A stretch of DNA of 64,000 nt from Pyronema omphalodes (GCA_024516155.1 JAJJXM010000111.1:22495-86494); one strand, 5' to 3'. Numbered from the stretch's first letter, positions 27,340-40,083 are shown. A program made the numbers and translations. The notes: generated by a model not told the origin, from the sequence alone.

Positions 27340-27927
27340 AGGAGGGGGCTATGTAATTGGGGAGTGTTGGGGGTTATGAGAGAGGGGGAGTTTTTTATGG
27401 GATGCTGGAGGGGGGGGGGTTATAGGTTGTGGGAACTTTGTTATGGCGATATGCTTTGTGTGCTGGCTGGATTATGGGATATGGAATAGGGATTTGCATA
27501 AAAGTGAAGGGATGTTAGAGACGAAGGGATTACAGTTAATGAGCTGTAACGATTAGCAGTAAATTATACCAAGTTTATTCTTCCGAACAAATTATTATGA
27601 TGACTACTAAGATTTTTAATTCATGTCACGGTCTTGAAAAGTTCGAACTAATATGTGAGATACTGGAAATTCACATTTGATATAGTTTAACAGTCGTAAC
27701 AATCCTTCGAAATACAGATGGTGCCATTAATATTCCTTCCCCCCTTCTAGGCATCAGAACAAAAGAAAAAAACGAAATCTTCCCCTGTGTATGTGCAAAA
27801 CCTTTAACCCTCCATATATATCGGGAGTAAGCAACAAACACGCTCTATGATATAGACTTTTCCCTCATTCCTCTTCCCCTAGCCCCAGATTACAACAGTA
27901 AAAGAAAAAAACAAAACAGGCAAGGCT
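27340..27927. other. Convergent 3' spacer to ornithine decarboxylase
   Basis: This 588 bp lies between two convergent stop codons. The sequence is G-rich just after the upstream gene, then AT-rich, consistent with 3' UTRs. No coding content seen. Confidence 0.6.
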
Positions 27928-29399
27928 TTACATGTTAAGCAAGGCCTTGGCACCGGGCTCGCTAACAACGTAGACAGTGTCGTGGTCGTTAGAGAATCCG
28001 TTGAACTTAGTAGCGGAGCACTTGGAGTAAGCTAGAAAATGTCAGCTATGTGCACAATGTAATAAATAGCAAGGATAAATAAACTGACCTCCCATGTCGG
28101 TGTAGTACAGCCAATCACCGTCATCCAAGACAGCAGGCAAGTAGCACGACTTAGTGATGCAGTCGATACCATCACAAGTAGGGCCCCAGATAGAGTATTC
28201 AACCAAGCGGGAGTTCTCTGGCTGAGAGTTATAGTAGAACCCGTTCTTGTCCTTAAGGACCTTCGCTACGGGGTTTTGGTGGTCAAAGATGATGTTGGAG
28301 AAGTTTCCGTAAACACCATCGTTCTGGTACAACATGTAGGAAGGGAGATCTCCCTTCATCTCATCCTGAACGGTACGGCGGGCAATAATGTGGGTAGCCA
28401 AGGTGAAGGCAGTCGCGACATAGTAACGACCGGGCTCAGCAATGACACGAACGCTGGGGGGAAAGTTTTTGTCCACAGCAGGTCCAAGACCACCAGCGAT
28501 CTCCTCGAAGTTGTGAGTACCGTATCCTCCACCGACGTCGAGAAGATTGAACTCAAAGCCGATCTCAGCAGCCTGGTCGAATACAACACGGGCATCCTCG
28601 ACTGCGGTGATGAAAGCGGAGGGGTCCTCAGATCCAGATCCGACGTGGAAGCTGACTCCGATGACGTCAAGCTCCAACTCCTTAGCGAGGGCCAAGAGTT
28701 TCGCGGTGTCGTCCAGGGGACATCCGTACTTAAGACTCAAGCGACACAAGGCCTTAGAGTCATCAGTGGAGATACGCAAGACACACTGGGCGGTTGGGTA
28801 GAAGCGCTTAATCTTGTAGAGCTCTTCGGCATTGTCAAAGGTAAGCATGCGTACTCCAGACTCAGCAACCCAACGGACGTAAGATGGCGTCTTGCAAGGG
28901 TTCGCATAAATGATTCGCTGGGGGTCAATGCCCATTGCAAGGACCTGCTCGATTTCTGCCTTTGATGCACAGTCGAAACCAGTGCCAAGGCTGGCGAGAA
29001 GTTCCAATACCTTGGGGTCACCGTTGCATTTGACGGCTACAAAGATTAGCTATAGCTCCTGCAAAAGAATTTCAAGAATAACATACCATAGAAGGGCTCA
29101 ATGCGTGGAAGGTTCATCTTCCAACGCATGTGTTGGCGGTAGACATCGCCTAGATCTGCAACAAAAAAGGCGTCTTCATTTCCAGCGTCGCATTCGTCTG
29201 GGTTGATACCGTTAACACGAGTCTGGAGTGCTCCGGCAATCAACAATTGGGCACTTTGCTTGGTGCTTGCGCTGGCCTGACTGAAGCGTCGTTGCTGAGT
29301 GGAGGGTGCCATCACTGTAGGGCAGCGAGGAGAAAGAGGAGAGGCTAAGGTCGAGGTGGTTGCCGGAATAGGCCAGGTGGAAATCTCAGAGGGACTCAT
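27928..29399 (-). CDS. SPE1: Ornithine decarboxylase
   Basis: Three exons on the minus strand: 29399-29087, 29036-28089 and 28031-27928, giving 454 residues, typical for fungal ODC. It converts ornithine to putrescine, the first committed step in polyamine synthesis. The PLP lysine lies in PFYAVKCN, split by intron 1 (TATG|CC) at about residue 105. Other landmarks are FDCASKAEIE, HVGSGS, the glycine loop DVGGGYG, EPGRYYVATA and the second-subunit active-site cysteine in WGPTCDGID. The first ~60 residues are Ser/Pro/Thr-rich and not conserved. ODC is usually controlled by antizyme and polyamine-induced degradation; no antizyme gene is in this window. The neighbouring 5.8 kb upstream is gene-free. 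Confidence 0.97.
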
Positions 29400-31720
29400 T
29401 TTTGCGGTGTGGAGTTGTGTGAAGTTTGGTTTGTTTGGTGATGACTGCCGGATTACAGAGTTCCGAGTATATGGGCGAAATTAGATGGTTATTATGGTGG
29501 TCGAAATCGCACACACAAAGAGCAGGACGACCGCCTCGACCCTCCCTCGGAATGAGGAAGGAAACGACGGCGAAAGCTATGCGGCAGGAAAGAGATGAGT
29601 GCTGATTTAGGCGAAGCCCAACTAAACCCCCTCCGTCGCGAAAGTGCTGATGAAGAAGATTGAGTTCGGAGGTGGGATGTTGTTAAGAATGTTGCGAGAT
29701 GGTCGAGGGTAAGTAATTTTGGTGGTAACTCTGGGTAAAAACCGTCGAGCCGTTGTGACGATTAACTAAGGTATCGGAATGTGTGTAGGTTCTGGCAGGC
29801 GGGAATTGAGGCCTATTATATCAGCCTCTCGCCTGGGAGAGTATAGAGGTCTAGTCTGCACGGGACGGCAGGCGTTATCGAGAGGTCAAGGTACGGACTT
29901 GCGTCGAGAATCCAATACTTTTTAGTTGTCCGTGCTGTTGCGTATTGTTTACAGGTCACAGTTCTTTCAACCCTGTACCTCGTTCTAGATGTAACAGGCT
30001 ATGTAGATCCGGTCACTGAGGTACGCCACAGAAGGATCCACAAGGCTGGATGTTGTTTTGATGTACGGGTTTATAACTGATGACTGCTGAGTACAGCCTG
30101 GTCAAAAATTTTCCTGTCCTCTACAGAGCCTCCAGTCAGCTCTACGAACTTGTCATATAATGTGACAAAACAGCAACTCGAGGCCGGCAAGTGCACCCCG
30201 AACGGTAGATGTAAACCGTCCACCGTCAACCGTCCACCATTCGCCGCCCACCGTCAGTGGGAGGAATAATGGGTTGGCACGGATGAATGTGAAAGGCTTG
30301 AAAAAATTGAAAGAAGGGTCAGCAACTCACAGAATCTCCGGACGAGGAAGCAGAGGGGTCAATGAAGGTCCGTGACAAGTATCTGCGTCTACTTGACAAG
30401 AACAAAGGGCGATGAGAGGTGGAGGGAGGGATAGAGAGAAGGTAGAAGATGGAGACTCGGTGGGAACTAGAGTGAGGGGAGATCAAGCTCGGCGGCGGAC
30501 AATAAACGGACGTGCGTTGCCCTCAAAAAAGCAACCGGCTAGACCAAAGCGAACGACGTACAGACGACACCAGTCCAACCTTGCTCGCGCTACCAACGAG
30601 AAGCGGTGAATTTTTTTTTTACGAGTCATGCACAGCGAGCGAGGCAAGCGGGCGCAGACCTGAGGGTTGTGTCCTTTAGCCTTCCGTAGTTGCTTTGACG
30701 AGGCGGGGCAGGCAGCGCCGCGGAAAACCAACGATGCGTGAGGCCAGATAAGAGCTGAAGTTTTTTTTTTTTTTTTCGCTCAGGTTCGCTTGGGTGGTTT
30801 GAGTTGGATAGCCTATGGTTTGATTGATGGCAGTAACTCAGGCTGTGGCTCGGTAGATCCGATGTGTAAAAGAGACAGATAGCCATGGCACAACAACCGC
30901 CAACATCCATCAGACACAAGACAGACATAAAAAAGACACAAGACACAAGACACACAAGACACAAAACATCAAAATATCAATCATGAGCAAATATCTGAAA
31001 GTGAATATATGCATAGCCTCTAAAATGGTAAATCTAAAACACGATGAAATGCGTGAAATGCGTGAAATGCTGTACTCCACACGTCAATCCCTCACTCCAC
31101 ATGCAATTCCCATTATTTCTTCCAATCTCACTTACACCCTTCCCACTCCCGCTTGCTTGATTGCTTGACACCCACGCAGAGTGCAGTTCTATGCCTGCTC
31201 AAATGTAGGTACTAGCCTTCCAGCCGAAGACATGACATGACATACCCGCCGTCTATTGTGATCATACTCTCCTCCGTCTGGCTGATTGTTGGTTACTGGC
31301 CGCTGAAGGCTGTTGCGGGCTGCTTTGTGCGCTGCTCGGAGGAATCTAACATCCTACCCTGATTGCCATGATTTCCCTTCCACGCTGCTTGCCGCAGCTA
31401 CACCGATCACTCCCGATCTCATCCACTTGCTCCTTCTGTGATACGCTGTCAAAAACGCTATCGCCCATGGCCATGATGCTACTTTGCCATGTTGCCTGGT
31501 ATGTAATCCAGACACGTACGCAAGCGCTCTCGCCTGGTCCTTCGCTCTACCCTCTTTCTCTCGTTCCTCGCCCCGCTGGTGGATTACACTCCCGTCTAGA
31601 TAGGCACTTGGCCCCCTTCTCGCCGTGTCTAGATATTCCTCCATCACGCTGCCATCCTCAGTGTTGATACTAAAAAAATCCACTTAGCTGTGAGAACTGG
31701 CTTTGGAGCACATCCAACCA

Positions 31721-31749
31721 CCCCCCCCCCCCCCCACAACACACACACA
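31721..31749. repeat. Poly-C(15) followed by CA repeat
   Basis: Fifteen consecutive C, then an ACAACACACACAC tract. Confidence 0.85.
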
Positions 31750-34670
31750 CACTTTGAAAATCCAATGAGCGATTAAACCCCTCAGTAACAAATGGAGCAC
31801 ACTGTACCGTCCGTCATCTTTTGCTCACCCGCTGCGGTCGCGAAAGAAAGCAGGTCTTGTTCCTTCCCCACTCGTAGTGAGTTCCGCATGTTCTACACTA
31901 CTTCCGGACATGTCACTACGCTTGAATGTGTGCCGTACACACAGTCAAAAAGCTGGATTGTGCTTTAACATGATGCCATTTTGTGTATCAACGCCGCAGG
32001 CCCCATCCCATCAACATTGTGAATGTCTCCTCATTAGGGCTTGAGCACGAGGTTATGTGCCTGTATCCTACATACCATCACGGTTCTTTCTTCCATTTCC
32101 CCTTCCATTTATGAGGTAGATATCCTTGACCCTGTCAATACGCGTATATATATATTAGTCGCCAAATCGAGTACAGACCTGCACATGGAATTTCGGAGAA
32201 CCTCATCAATCTTGCATACAGAGTGCACAGGATCCCGACGAGCTGTCGTTTGTAGTTTATGCCCTCTTAGACCTTGACGAACGCCCCTTTCAGGGGTGTT
32301 AAAAATCCTCAAGGCCGACTTGTAGTTAAGTCCTCCTGCGCCACTACAAAGGTCGTGAACAACACAACATATGTACAGTCAGAGATGGCTTAAAGCCGAG
32401 AAAACAATCGAAGTAACATATAAGGTATGCAAACTTTGCATGAAGCTGTACGGAAGTCAATCTTGGCTGCCGCATTCCAAATGCGCCTTGCATTATGACC
32501 CCACAAAGGCTACGAAAGAAACAAAACTGTATGGCACCATACATACAGTGTTGTCAGTCAAATCTTATTACAGTCATTCAATACGTAAGTGAAATACAAC
32601 AGCACCACTCAAATCATAACCACTGAAGTTGAACCCCTGATTGGCTACTATATATCATCAATTCAGGCGGGGTATAATTGTACGCAAAACATTGGTAATA
32701 TACCGCATCGCTGAGAGATATATTGACCTATCGGGAATCGAGGAAAGTGCAAGATCTATTCAGATTGGAGACATGTTGGTAGGAATGAGCAAGCCCGTGT
32801 GTTAGATTTGTTACGCCTTAAGCCCTACAGGCATGTTTTCCCAATCGCATTTTGGAGCGTATGTAATAGAAGCGACCGGCGTGTTTCATTATGAACTGTT
32901 TTGAGGGACAATTGATTGGAGTTGTGACTTGAACAACGAGGATCTCCAAACACTGGCTGAAATTAGATTTCAGGCACGGACCTCGAAAGATGTGTGCGTG
33001 TCTACAATTTAAATGGCGATAAAAATATAAATCGCGTTTACCTGAAAGCGATTTAGGTTATAGAATTCCGGGGCATATCGTCTAGAAGCTCCATGATGGG
33101 GGAAAGCAGAAGATGCTTTGTCCTCCTGCCTTACGCTTCAATGTCTTCCAGAAATGCGGAAATAATTAGACCTGATTGATATCTACTATGCTTCACCATA
33201 GCAGACCTTACATTTAGCATTATTCTAGAATATGCATTTCATATTGAAGGTTCTCTATGTGTAATTCCGTCGTCAATTGCCCCGGGAGTTGGAATGGGCC
33301 TGTGCGTCGTTTCCAGAACATCTCGCATTGACTTCTATCCATGTACCGAGAGGACCCTTCGATTTCGGAATAATGTGAGTCATGCTACACTAATCCGAGA
33401 GGTCGGCACAACTAGGATCCACCTTTAAATGCAGATTACCGATAATCCCCCAACCAAGATACCGGTATGAGTGGTGTAAGAAAGACGTCAAAATGTCGCC
33501 CCCATATTTTTCAGAATCCCAGATCATCTCACAAGAGCAGTTTTTCTGACTCCCCAGGGTTTCCCGGAAAACAACGCCACATTGAGCAGTTCTCTAGAAA
33601 ATCACGTTGCTTACGTAGAAGCGATGATCTGACTGAGGAAAGATTATGAAAACAAAGACAAACTCGCGCATACTGACTTACATTACATTACATTTACATC
33701 ACATCGCATCATTATGTTACATCATTACAGCAGCACGCCAGGTACAACAGTTACTTCCGCGGTGGCTTATTCTCGCTGCGATTATTGTACGCGTCTCGCG
33801 AGTGCTCCTTCACGCCTCGGCAAAATCCAGATCCGCTCGATGCGAGGTAAAAGCCCATGCGGCTCTTAATCGCGTGGCTTTCCAAGCCCTAACCAAAGAC
33901 ATCCAAAGGCGTCCAAGTTATCCAAGAACGTTCCCAAAAGACCGCCGATGGTAGCCAATTAAATGCAGCAGGATCGCTATTTTAGTCCTGTCAATCCGGG
34001 GTTCATATGCATGGCTGTATGCAGTGTGCAGCCCTAGCCGAAGGGTTACACATACATACATACCGCACTCCTGTTTATGTACTTTCAAACAACCCATCCA
34101 TGTGTTTTGGGTGGCGCATTTATTCAGAGGGAAATAAACCCCCCCCAGCGTCTGTACCTGATTGTGATTTCAGAAACAAACAAGAAAGTGCTAAACACTT
34201 GATGAGGGGGTTTTTTTTCTTCGTGAAAACATTGAGAAGGAAATGAAAAAAAAACTGAGACATCTATGTAACAGTGCAGCTGAAAACATAGCGAATGCAG
34301 TCAGGGTTACATAGTCTTGGACCCGTCTATGATCCACATGTTGATCCACCACCCAAACAGCTAACAATGGCAGTTCTAAAACCAGCCATCGGAAGTTGAA
34401 CAATCGGATATGTATATGCAAAGTGACGAAGAACCGAGTCATAATTTCGATCCTGCATGCTAAAAAATCTTTTTCTGTCTCAGTATGTTTGCATAGTGTG
34501 TATATCGGAGTATCCATATGAAAAAAGCGTTAAAGGCGTCAAGCTTCACTCTATGTCTTTTTTTACACGCAACAAATAGCACCATATGTAACACCATAGC
34601 ACCATACATATGCTGTAGCGCCATAGTACCATACCAGCCTCCTTCCCTTTACTCCGCCACTAATTCTAGT

Positions 34671-34745
34671 ACTGTACCTAGCCGAATTCGAACCCGGCAA
34701 TCGCGCTTCGCGTTATCGTTGCATCGGTCGTCTACCGTGTATGTG
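34671..34745 (-). other. tRNA-like relic (internal promoter boxes, not a full tRNA)
   Basis: On the minus strand a B-box-like GGTTCGAATTC lies inside the hairpin GCCG...CGGC. An A-box/D-arm-like GATGCAACGATAACGC lies shortly upstream. The distance between them is far too short for an anticodon arm, and no acceptor stem pairs, so this is at most a decayed or deleted tRNA (or tRNA-derived element). Confidence 0.25.
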
Positions 34746-35183
34746 GAGGATCTTCATGCCCGATTTTTGGCACTTGCGGACTGGATCCCGAGCCAAGATT
34801 GCTTGTTGGTTGGAAGCGTGGGGGGTTCGCCAGCAGTTTGGTTTTTCCACTACTATTAAAATAGGAATTGTTGTTTGGTGTTGGTTGCTTGGCTACCTGA
34901 TAGTGAATTCTTGGAAATTTGGCCATCAACCACTCACGATGTCTGGTCATAAACGCAGTTCCTTAAAATCTCGACTTCTCAAACACGCCTTTATGCATTG
35001 ATATGTAGTTCTTCATTATAACGGACAAATACTTGGGTACCTAACTTAACGCGGTATGAAAGCTTCCTATGAACTGAAATAATTCCACACAACACGTGAT
35101 AAAATAACAAAATCTTGTGGAACCGGAATCCATAATTCCAATATTAAATTCTACAAATTTCGTAAGATATAATCCCCACCCGG

Positions 35184-36261
35184 CTATCTCCGATCCCGAT
35201 GTTCAATAACTTGGGATCTTCCGCTTCCACGGTTCCGATCCCTAGACCTAGACCTAGACCGTCTCCGTTTCCGATCCCGGTCGTCATCTCGGCGTCGGTC
35301 CCTATAATCATCTCCTCTCCTTCTGTCTCGACTATCAGAATCCCGCCATTCATCTTTCCTTGGAGGAGATGCTGCTCTATTCCCTCTAGAGTTGTCACCT
35401 GATTTGTCCCCCCTTACTGCATTATTCTCTCTGGTGACATTTCGTGAACCTTGCTGCACGGAACCTACAAAATCTATTTGTTCCCTTTGTTGTTCCAGCT
35501 TTGCGCGCTCCTTTGCTTCTGCAATTTTTTGATGGCTGACAAGTAATTCATCCGCGAAAGCTTCTTTTTTGAACCCCTTTGGATCCCATAGTTCAGGGGC
35601 CATATTTGTAGCATATTGATCAAATTCATCTAATCCTGCAAAGTCCATAAGCTTTTGCAATATATTAGGGTTCCGTAATGACTGCGTTCGTAGTAGTTTT
35701 TCATTAAAGTGAACCCCTTGAGACTTGAGTGACCGGAAGTGACTGAATTTTCCGGCGACAGCTGCTTTCGGTGAACCGGGTGGGGAAGGAGGTAGTTGCG
35801 GAATTGAGCTGGGGAGTGTTAGGGAGTGAATTAAACTCCGCGAGGCAGAGTAGGGTGAAAGAGAGGGATCGACAGTTTCTTCGGGTTCGGGAGATGCGGA
35901 GGGGGAGGCAGAGGGTGGGCGCATGGGCCCCACGACGGGTGCGTCTTCTGATATCAATTCTAGGAACGTTAGAAAGATCAAATCGGAAACACAGACAGGG
36001 TATGTACCATTGGCAATGGGAATTGTAGAATCAGAAATGGCATTCAAGGGCTGTGAAGACTGTGCGTACATAATGTCAGTGCAAAATTCACACCGGACTT
36101 TTGGGAGTCGAACATGCCTCTGCATTGGCAATTGTGTGGGGTGCTGCCGGTGTGTCTTTGACTACTGTTGCAGAAGACTGGGTCGGAGTCGGGGCTACGA
36201 CCTCGGTGGGCTGGATACTCTCATCCTCACTGTCGCTACCATATTCGTCGAGAAGTCCCAT
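35184..36261 (-). CDS. HCNGP/SAP30-binding-protein-like nuclear protein
   Basis: Three exons on the minus strand: 36261-36118, 36059-36008 and 35947-35184, giving 319 residues. The N-terminus MGLLDEYGSDSEDES resembles the acidic LxxYGSDxEDE start of this family. The HCNGP core is in exon 3: LRTQSLRNPNILQKLMDFAGLDEF...APELWDPKGFKKEAF. The C-terminal ~70 residues are an RD/RS-rich tail (RRRSRSRSRDRNRG). Vertebrate SAP30BP is a transcriptional co-regulator and also promotes splicing of short introns; nuclear location is inferred from family and tail. Intron 1 appears to be a 58-nt GC-AG intron (donor GAG|GCATGT); the only GT alternative would be 34 nt. It is divergent from PRE7, with 279 bp between the start codons. 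Confidence 0.82.
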
Positions 36262-36540
36262 TGCTCTTGTTACCGTGTGCAGAATTCGGCGACGCTGGTC
36301 GATTATTTAAGAATATTGTTGGCTTCGCGTGTTGGTAGCGGTGGTGATTTCGCGCGTGAGAGCTTCAGCTAGCGATTCGCGACTTGTTAGTGTAACCGTC
36401 GACTTACATAATGCACTTCAGAGTTAAGCGCTAACTACTCTGAACCTAACCTCTCGCGCCGCCTGTTTGCTGTGCTCGAGGTAATTGCCCACGCTTCCTC
36501 ACTTACCTATCATCCGCCATCACCATCAACGTCCATCAAA

Positions 36541-37464
36541 ATGTCCTTGCTTGCAGCTCCATCCTACCCTCAGCAGAACGTTCCTGGAGGCGAACCCACC
36601 CAGCGTCACGGCTTCAACCCGTTCGTTTTCCGTCCTTCGATCGTCATCCGGGAGCTTTGCTAACCCAGCACCTAGCTATGCCGACAACGGAGGATCTATT
36701 ATCGGCATCGCAGGAGATGACTTCTTGATCATGGCCGGAGACACTAGACATACTGCTGGATACAACATCAACTCACGGACGGAGAGGAAGGTCTACAGAC
36801 TTGGAGAGGATTCGTCGTTGGTGCTTGCGACTGTTGGATTTGGTGCAGACGCAAAATGGCTTGCGGACACCATGAAGAGAGCTGTTGATGTTTGTTTCCC
36901 TTACCTTTCCATGGATGAAAGTGAGCTAATGGGAAGCTTGCTTGAGTAATAGGACTTTAAATTCCAGCACAACCTTAGGGCCATGACTGTATCGGCCGCG
37001 GCACAGCTCCTCTTCACTATCCTCTACGGAAACCGTTTCTTCCCCAAGTATGCCTACTGTATTCTCGGAGGTCTAGACAAGAACGGAAAGGCACGGCTAT
37101 ACTCTTACGACCCTGTTGGATCTTACTCCAAGGAAGGAGAGCGTCGTGCAGCAGCTGGTGCGGCCAGTTCGTTGATTGTTCCTTTCCTCGACAACCAGGT
37201 ACTATAATCTGTATTTTAGTCTATGGATAGCTAGCTAATCTGTGTATCCAGGTCGAGTTCAAGAACCAGTACGTCCCCGGTACACAAGGAATGACCGAAC
37301 GGCCAGTAGAGTATCTTCCTTTGGAGCAGGTTGAAAAGCTCGTGAAGGATGCCTTCACCAGTGCTACTGAGAGACATATTGAGGTCGGAGACGGTTTACA
37401 GATGGTTATTGTTTCCGCACAACACGGCGTTCGTGAGGAGATTATTGAATTGAAGCGCGACTAG
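36541..37464 (+). CDS. PRE7: 20S proteasome subunit beta-6
   Basis: Four exons: 36541-36620, 36676-36889, 36953-37198 and 37252-37464, giving 250 residues. Beta-6 is a non-catalytic subunit of the 20S core beta-ring. The mature part begins near FNPYADNGGSIIGIAGDDF, restored by splicing CC|C TAT; later motifs are AGDTRHTAGYNI, AAAQLLFTILYGNRFFP, ILGGLD and YDPVGSY. The C-terminus ends LKRD. Intron 2 uses an unusual donor, GTTTGT at 36890. I chose it because it is the only donor giving the correct phase and the family-length joint KRAVD-DFKFQHN; the more consensus-like GTGAGC at 36921 leads to a stop. It is 665 bp upstream of PUP3 in the same orientation and divergent from the HCNGP-like gene. 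Confidence 0.95.
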
Positions 37465-38129
37465 AAGGTGTCTGCGATTTATGGGGCCCTTTAGATCAGG
37501 TGTGGTGAAACACCGCAATGTAATGAATGAATGTACAGCATTCCATAGGTCTATGTTAATGATATCCAACTGGCAAGACTATATTATGCGGTCAATGAGA
37601 ATAAAAACGCGTTCGTGGGAAGCTATAATATGTTAGGGGAGCTTTTCGGAGTGCATGCAAACAGGTCCAATGTGGGGAAGGTGGGGCACAGCGCACCAGC
37701 GGCTACTCGTGCTAGAGTAAATACGTACCATGGCATGACCGTTGTGAAGGAGATCACTCGACCCTTCCAGGTGTCCACAATTATACTCTCAACTTTATCA
37801 AATATCCAAAGGACCATATTATAATATACCCCTATCTCTAGAAATATTAAATAACAAATCATGTTCCGTTAATAAAAGCAATCGCATTGCATCTGGGATA
37901 CGCTGACTTCGCGTGCTACAGTCCAACTTTGGCTTGGCGTTGTCCCTCCAAGATGCATGTACCTATCTCAACCCAAAAGCTCCCGCCAAACTACAGTCGT
38001 TCATCAACCATTCTGCTGCCATCATCACCCTCCATCTCCCGCGAGTCCTTCCACGCTTCGAAATCGCGATAGACATCTTGCTCTCCAGCTTCCTCGCCCT
38101 TATTACGACCTCCGGAATATACCCTTACA
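37465..38129. other. Spacer between PRE7 and PUP3
   Basis: This 665 bp holds the PRE7 3' UTR and the PUP3 promoter and leader. The leader (37900-38120) is C/T-rich. I looked for a proteasome-control element (GGTGGCAAA-like) and did not find a clear one. Confidence 0.55.
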
Positions 38130-39031
38130 ATGGTACACCTTCATTTCCTGCCGCTTCACCGTTAGCAATCACCTGCTAATGCCTAATCCAGTCCAACCCG
38201 TTCAGCATGAACGGCGGTGCCGTCGTCGCCATGTATGTCCCTCCGTCGCCTATCTACTATCTTCCGAAGCTGGAGCTGACCTACCTAGGGTCGGTAAGGA
38301 CTGTGTCGCTATCGGTTGCGACCTTAGACTCGGAATGCAAGCTCTCACCGTCTCCAACAACTTTCCCAAAATCTTCTCCTACGGCGATGCATACCTTGGA
38401 TTGACCGGTCTTGCTACCGACGTTACCACCATGTGTGTATAAAATTCCGACGAACTATGACAGCGGTGCTGATGGAATGGGGTGCTAGGTCGGAGCTCTT
38501 CCGCTACAAGGTCAACATGTACCGCCTCCGCGAAGAACGCGATATCGAGCCTGAGACTATGGCCAACCTTGTATCATCTACACTATATGAGCGCCGCTTC
38601 GGTCCTTACTTTGTTTCACCGGTCATTGCTGGTATCAACCAGAGGACAGGAAAGCCTTTCATCTGTGGATTTGATTCCATCGGGTGAGGAAAGCACTACA
38701 TATGCGGCTATTAGGACTACATGCTAACTCTGACATAGCTGTATCGATTTTGCAAAAGACTTTATCGTTTCGGGTACCGCGTCAGACCAGTTATTCGGAA
38801 CCTGTGAGAGCTTGTGGGAACCCGATCTTGAGCCAGAAGACCTTTTCGAGACCTGCGCACAGGCATTACTGAACTCTGTCGACCGTGATGCATTGTCAGG
38901 ATGGGGAGCACACGTCTACGTTATCACCAAGGACAAGATAATCAAGCGGTTGCTCAAGGGTAAGTTTTGTTGATATGATCGGTGGTTGACAGCAGCTAAT
39001 GAGTGTTTGCTTTATAGGAAGACAAGACTAA
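38130..39031 (+). CDS. PUP3: 20S proteasome subunit beta-3
   Basis: Six exons: 38130-38132, 38192-38232, 38289-38432, 38489-38683, 38739-38959 and 39018-39031, giving 205 residues, exactly the family length. Beta-3 is a non-catalytic core subunit that contributes to the neighbouring beta-2 active site. The first coding exon is just the ATG, spliced to SNPFSMNGGAVVAMVGKDCVAI. Other hallmarks are DLRLGMQALTVSNNFPKIF, YLGLTGLATDVTTMSELF, LYERRFGPYFVSPVIAGI and a C-terminus ending KGRQD, completed by a 14-nt last exon. Evidence for the start is that no other upstream ATG splices in frame to SNPFSMNGG. It follows PRE7 in tandem. Confidence 0.95.
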
Positions 39032-39234
39032 ACACCAACCCGAAATCGCCCCCTTTTGCTACAACTATATAGTTTTTTCAGATAATAACGACTTCACGAA
39101 TGTGGTCTGGGAGGGAGGGGGGATGATGATGATTATATGGATGACAAAATACAATCATCCCAGAATACCCAAACAAAAACAAAACAAACCTTGTCCGCTA
39201 TTTAGCGCCATGCTGTAATGTGAAGTTAGCTAGA

Positions 39235-39608
39235 TTATTGGGATACTCTAGCTGTTAATTGGTGGGAATATGGGTACGAATACCATAAAGCATTGGAAAA
39301 CATTTCTCGATTCTACAACAGCTTTGCTTTGTCATCAACTCCATGCCCGTTCGCATCACCGTTTATCACACGCTCAAACAATTTGACCACTCGTTTACAA
39401 GCCACAAGAAAAGACCATGAATCTATATCACCAGTTTATTGAGATAATTTAGCTAGTGATTGGTGGGAATACGGGTACAGTACAAATACCATAAAGCATT
39501 GGAAAAGCATCTCTTAGTTCTACATATAGCAACTTTCCTTTGTCATCAAATCTGTGCCCTATTTGCATCATAATTTCTCACACATGAGCACATTTACAAC
39601 CCACAAAC
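39235..39608 (+). repeat. Diverged direct duplication of about 170 bp
   Basis: Two same-strand copies (about 39235-39412 and 39440-39608) share GGTGGGAATA, ATACCATAAAGCATTGGAAA, TTTGTCATCAA and a trailing ACAAGCCACAA/ACAACCCACAA segment, with many substitutions between them. Confidence 0.65.
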
Positions 39609-39676
39609 AAAAAAAAACTCATCATTGGAGAGCCTCATTAGAGTAATTTCGACTACGACCACGAGGACGGGATACT

Positions 39677-39692
39677 GGGGGGGGGGGGGGGG
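39677..39692. repeat. Poly-G run of 16
   Basis: Sixteen consecutive G followed by AAGGGGG. Confidence 0.9.
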
Positions 39693-39775
39693 AAGGGGGT
39701 TCTTTGCTTTGCTGCCTGTATAGAGCTTACTCGTGCCTAAAGATGGTGGCGCTAGATGAATGGGTTATATAATTG

Positions 39776-40083
<308 letters not shown>

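Larger units (their letters stand above)
29400..35183. other. 5.8 kb gene desert upstream of ornithine decarboxylase
   Basis: No frame in this interval shows homology or splice-supported coding potential. It contains AC- and CT-rich tracts (about 30903-30965), a 15 nt poly-C (31721-31735) followed by a CA repeat, and a tRNA-like fragment near 34.7 kb. The proximal kilobase should hold the ODC promoter. It is the longest gap in the window and may hide non-coding RNA or decayed mobile DNA. Confidence 0.45.

Noticed and set aside
28276..28965. 229-residue antisense frame over ornithine decarboxylase
   Set aside because: Codon-bias shadow of the sense exon.
36921..36967. Consensus-like donor GTGAGC for PRE7 intron 2
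   Set aside because: Joins to both available acceptors out of phase and yields a stop; the GTTTGT donor at 36890 gives the exact family spacing.
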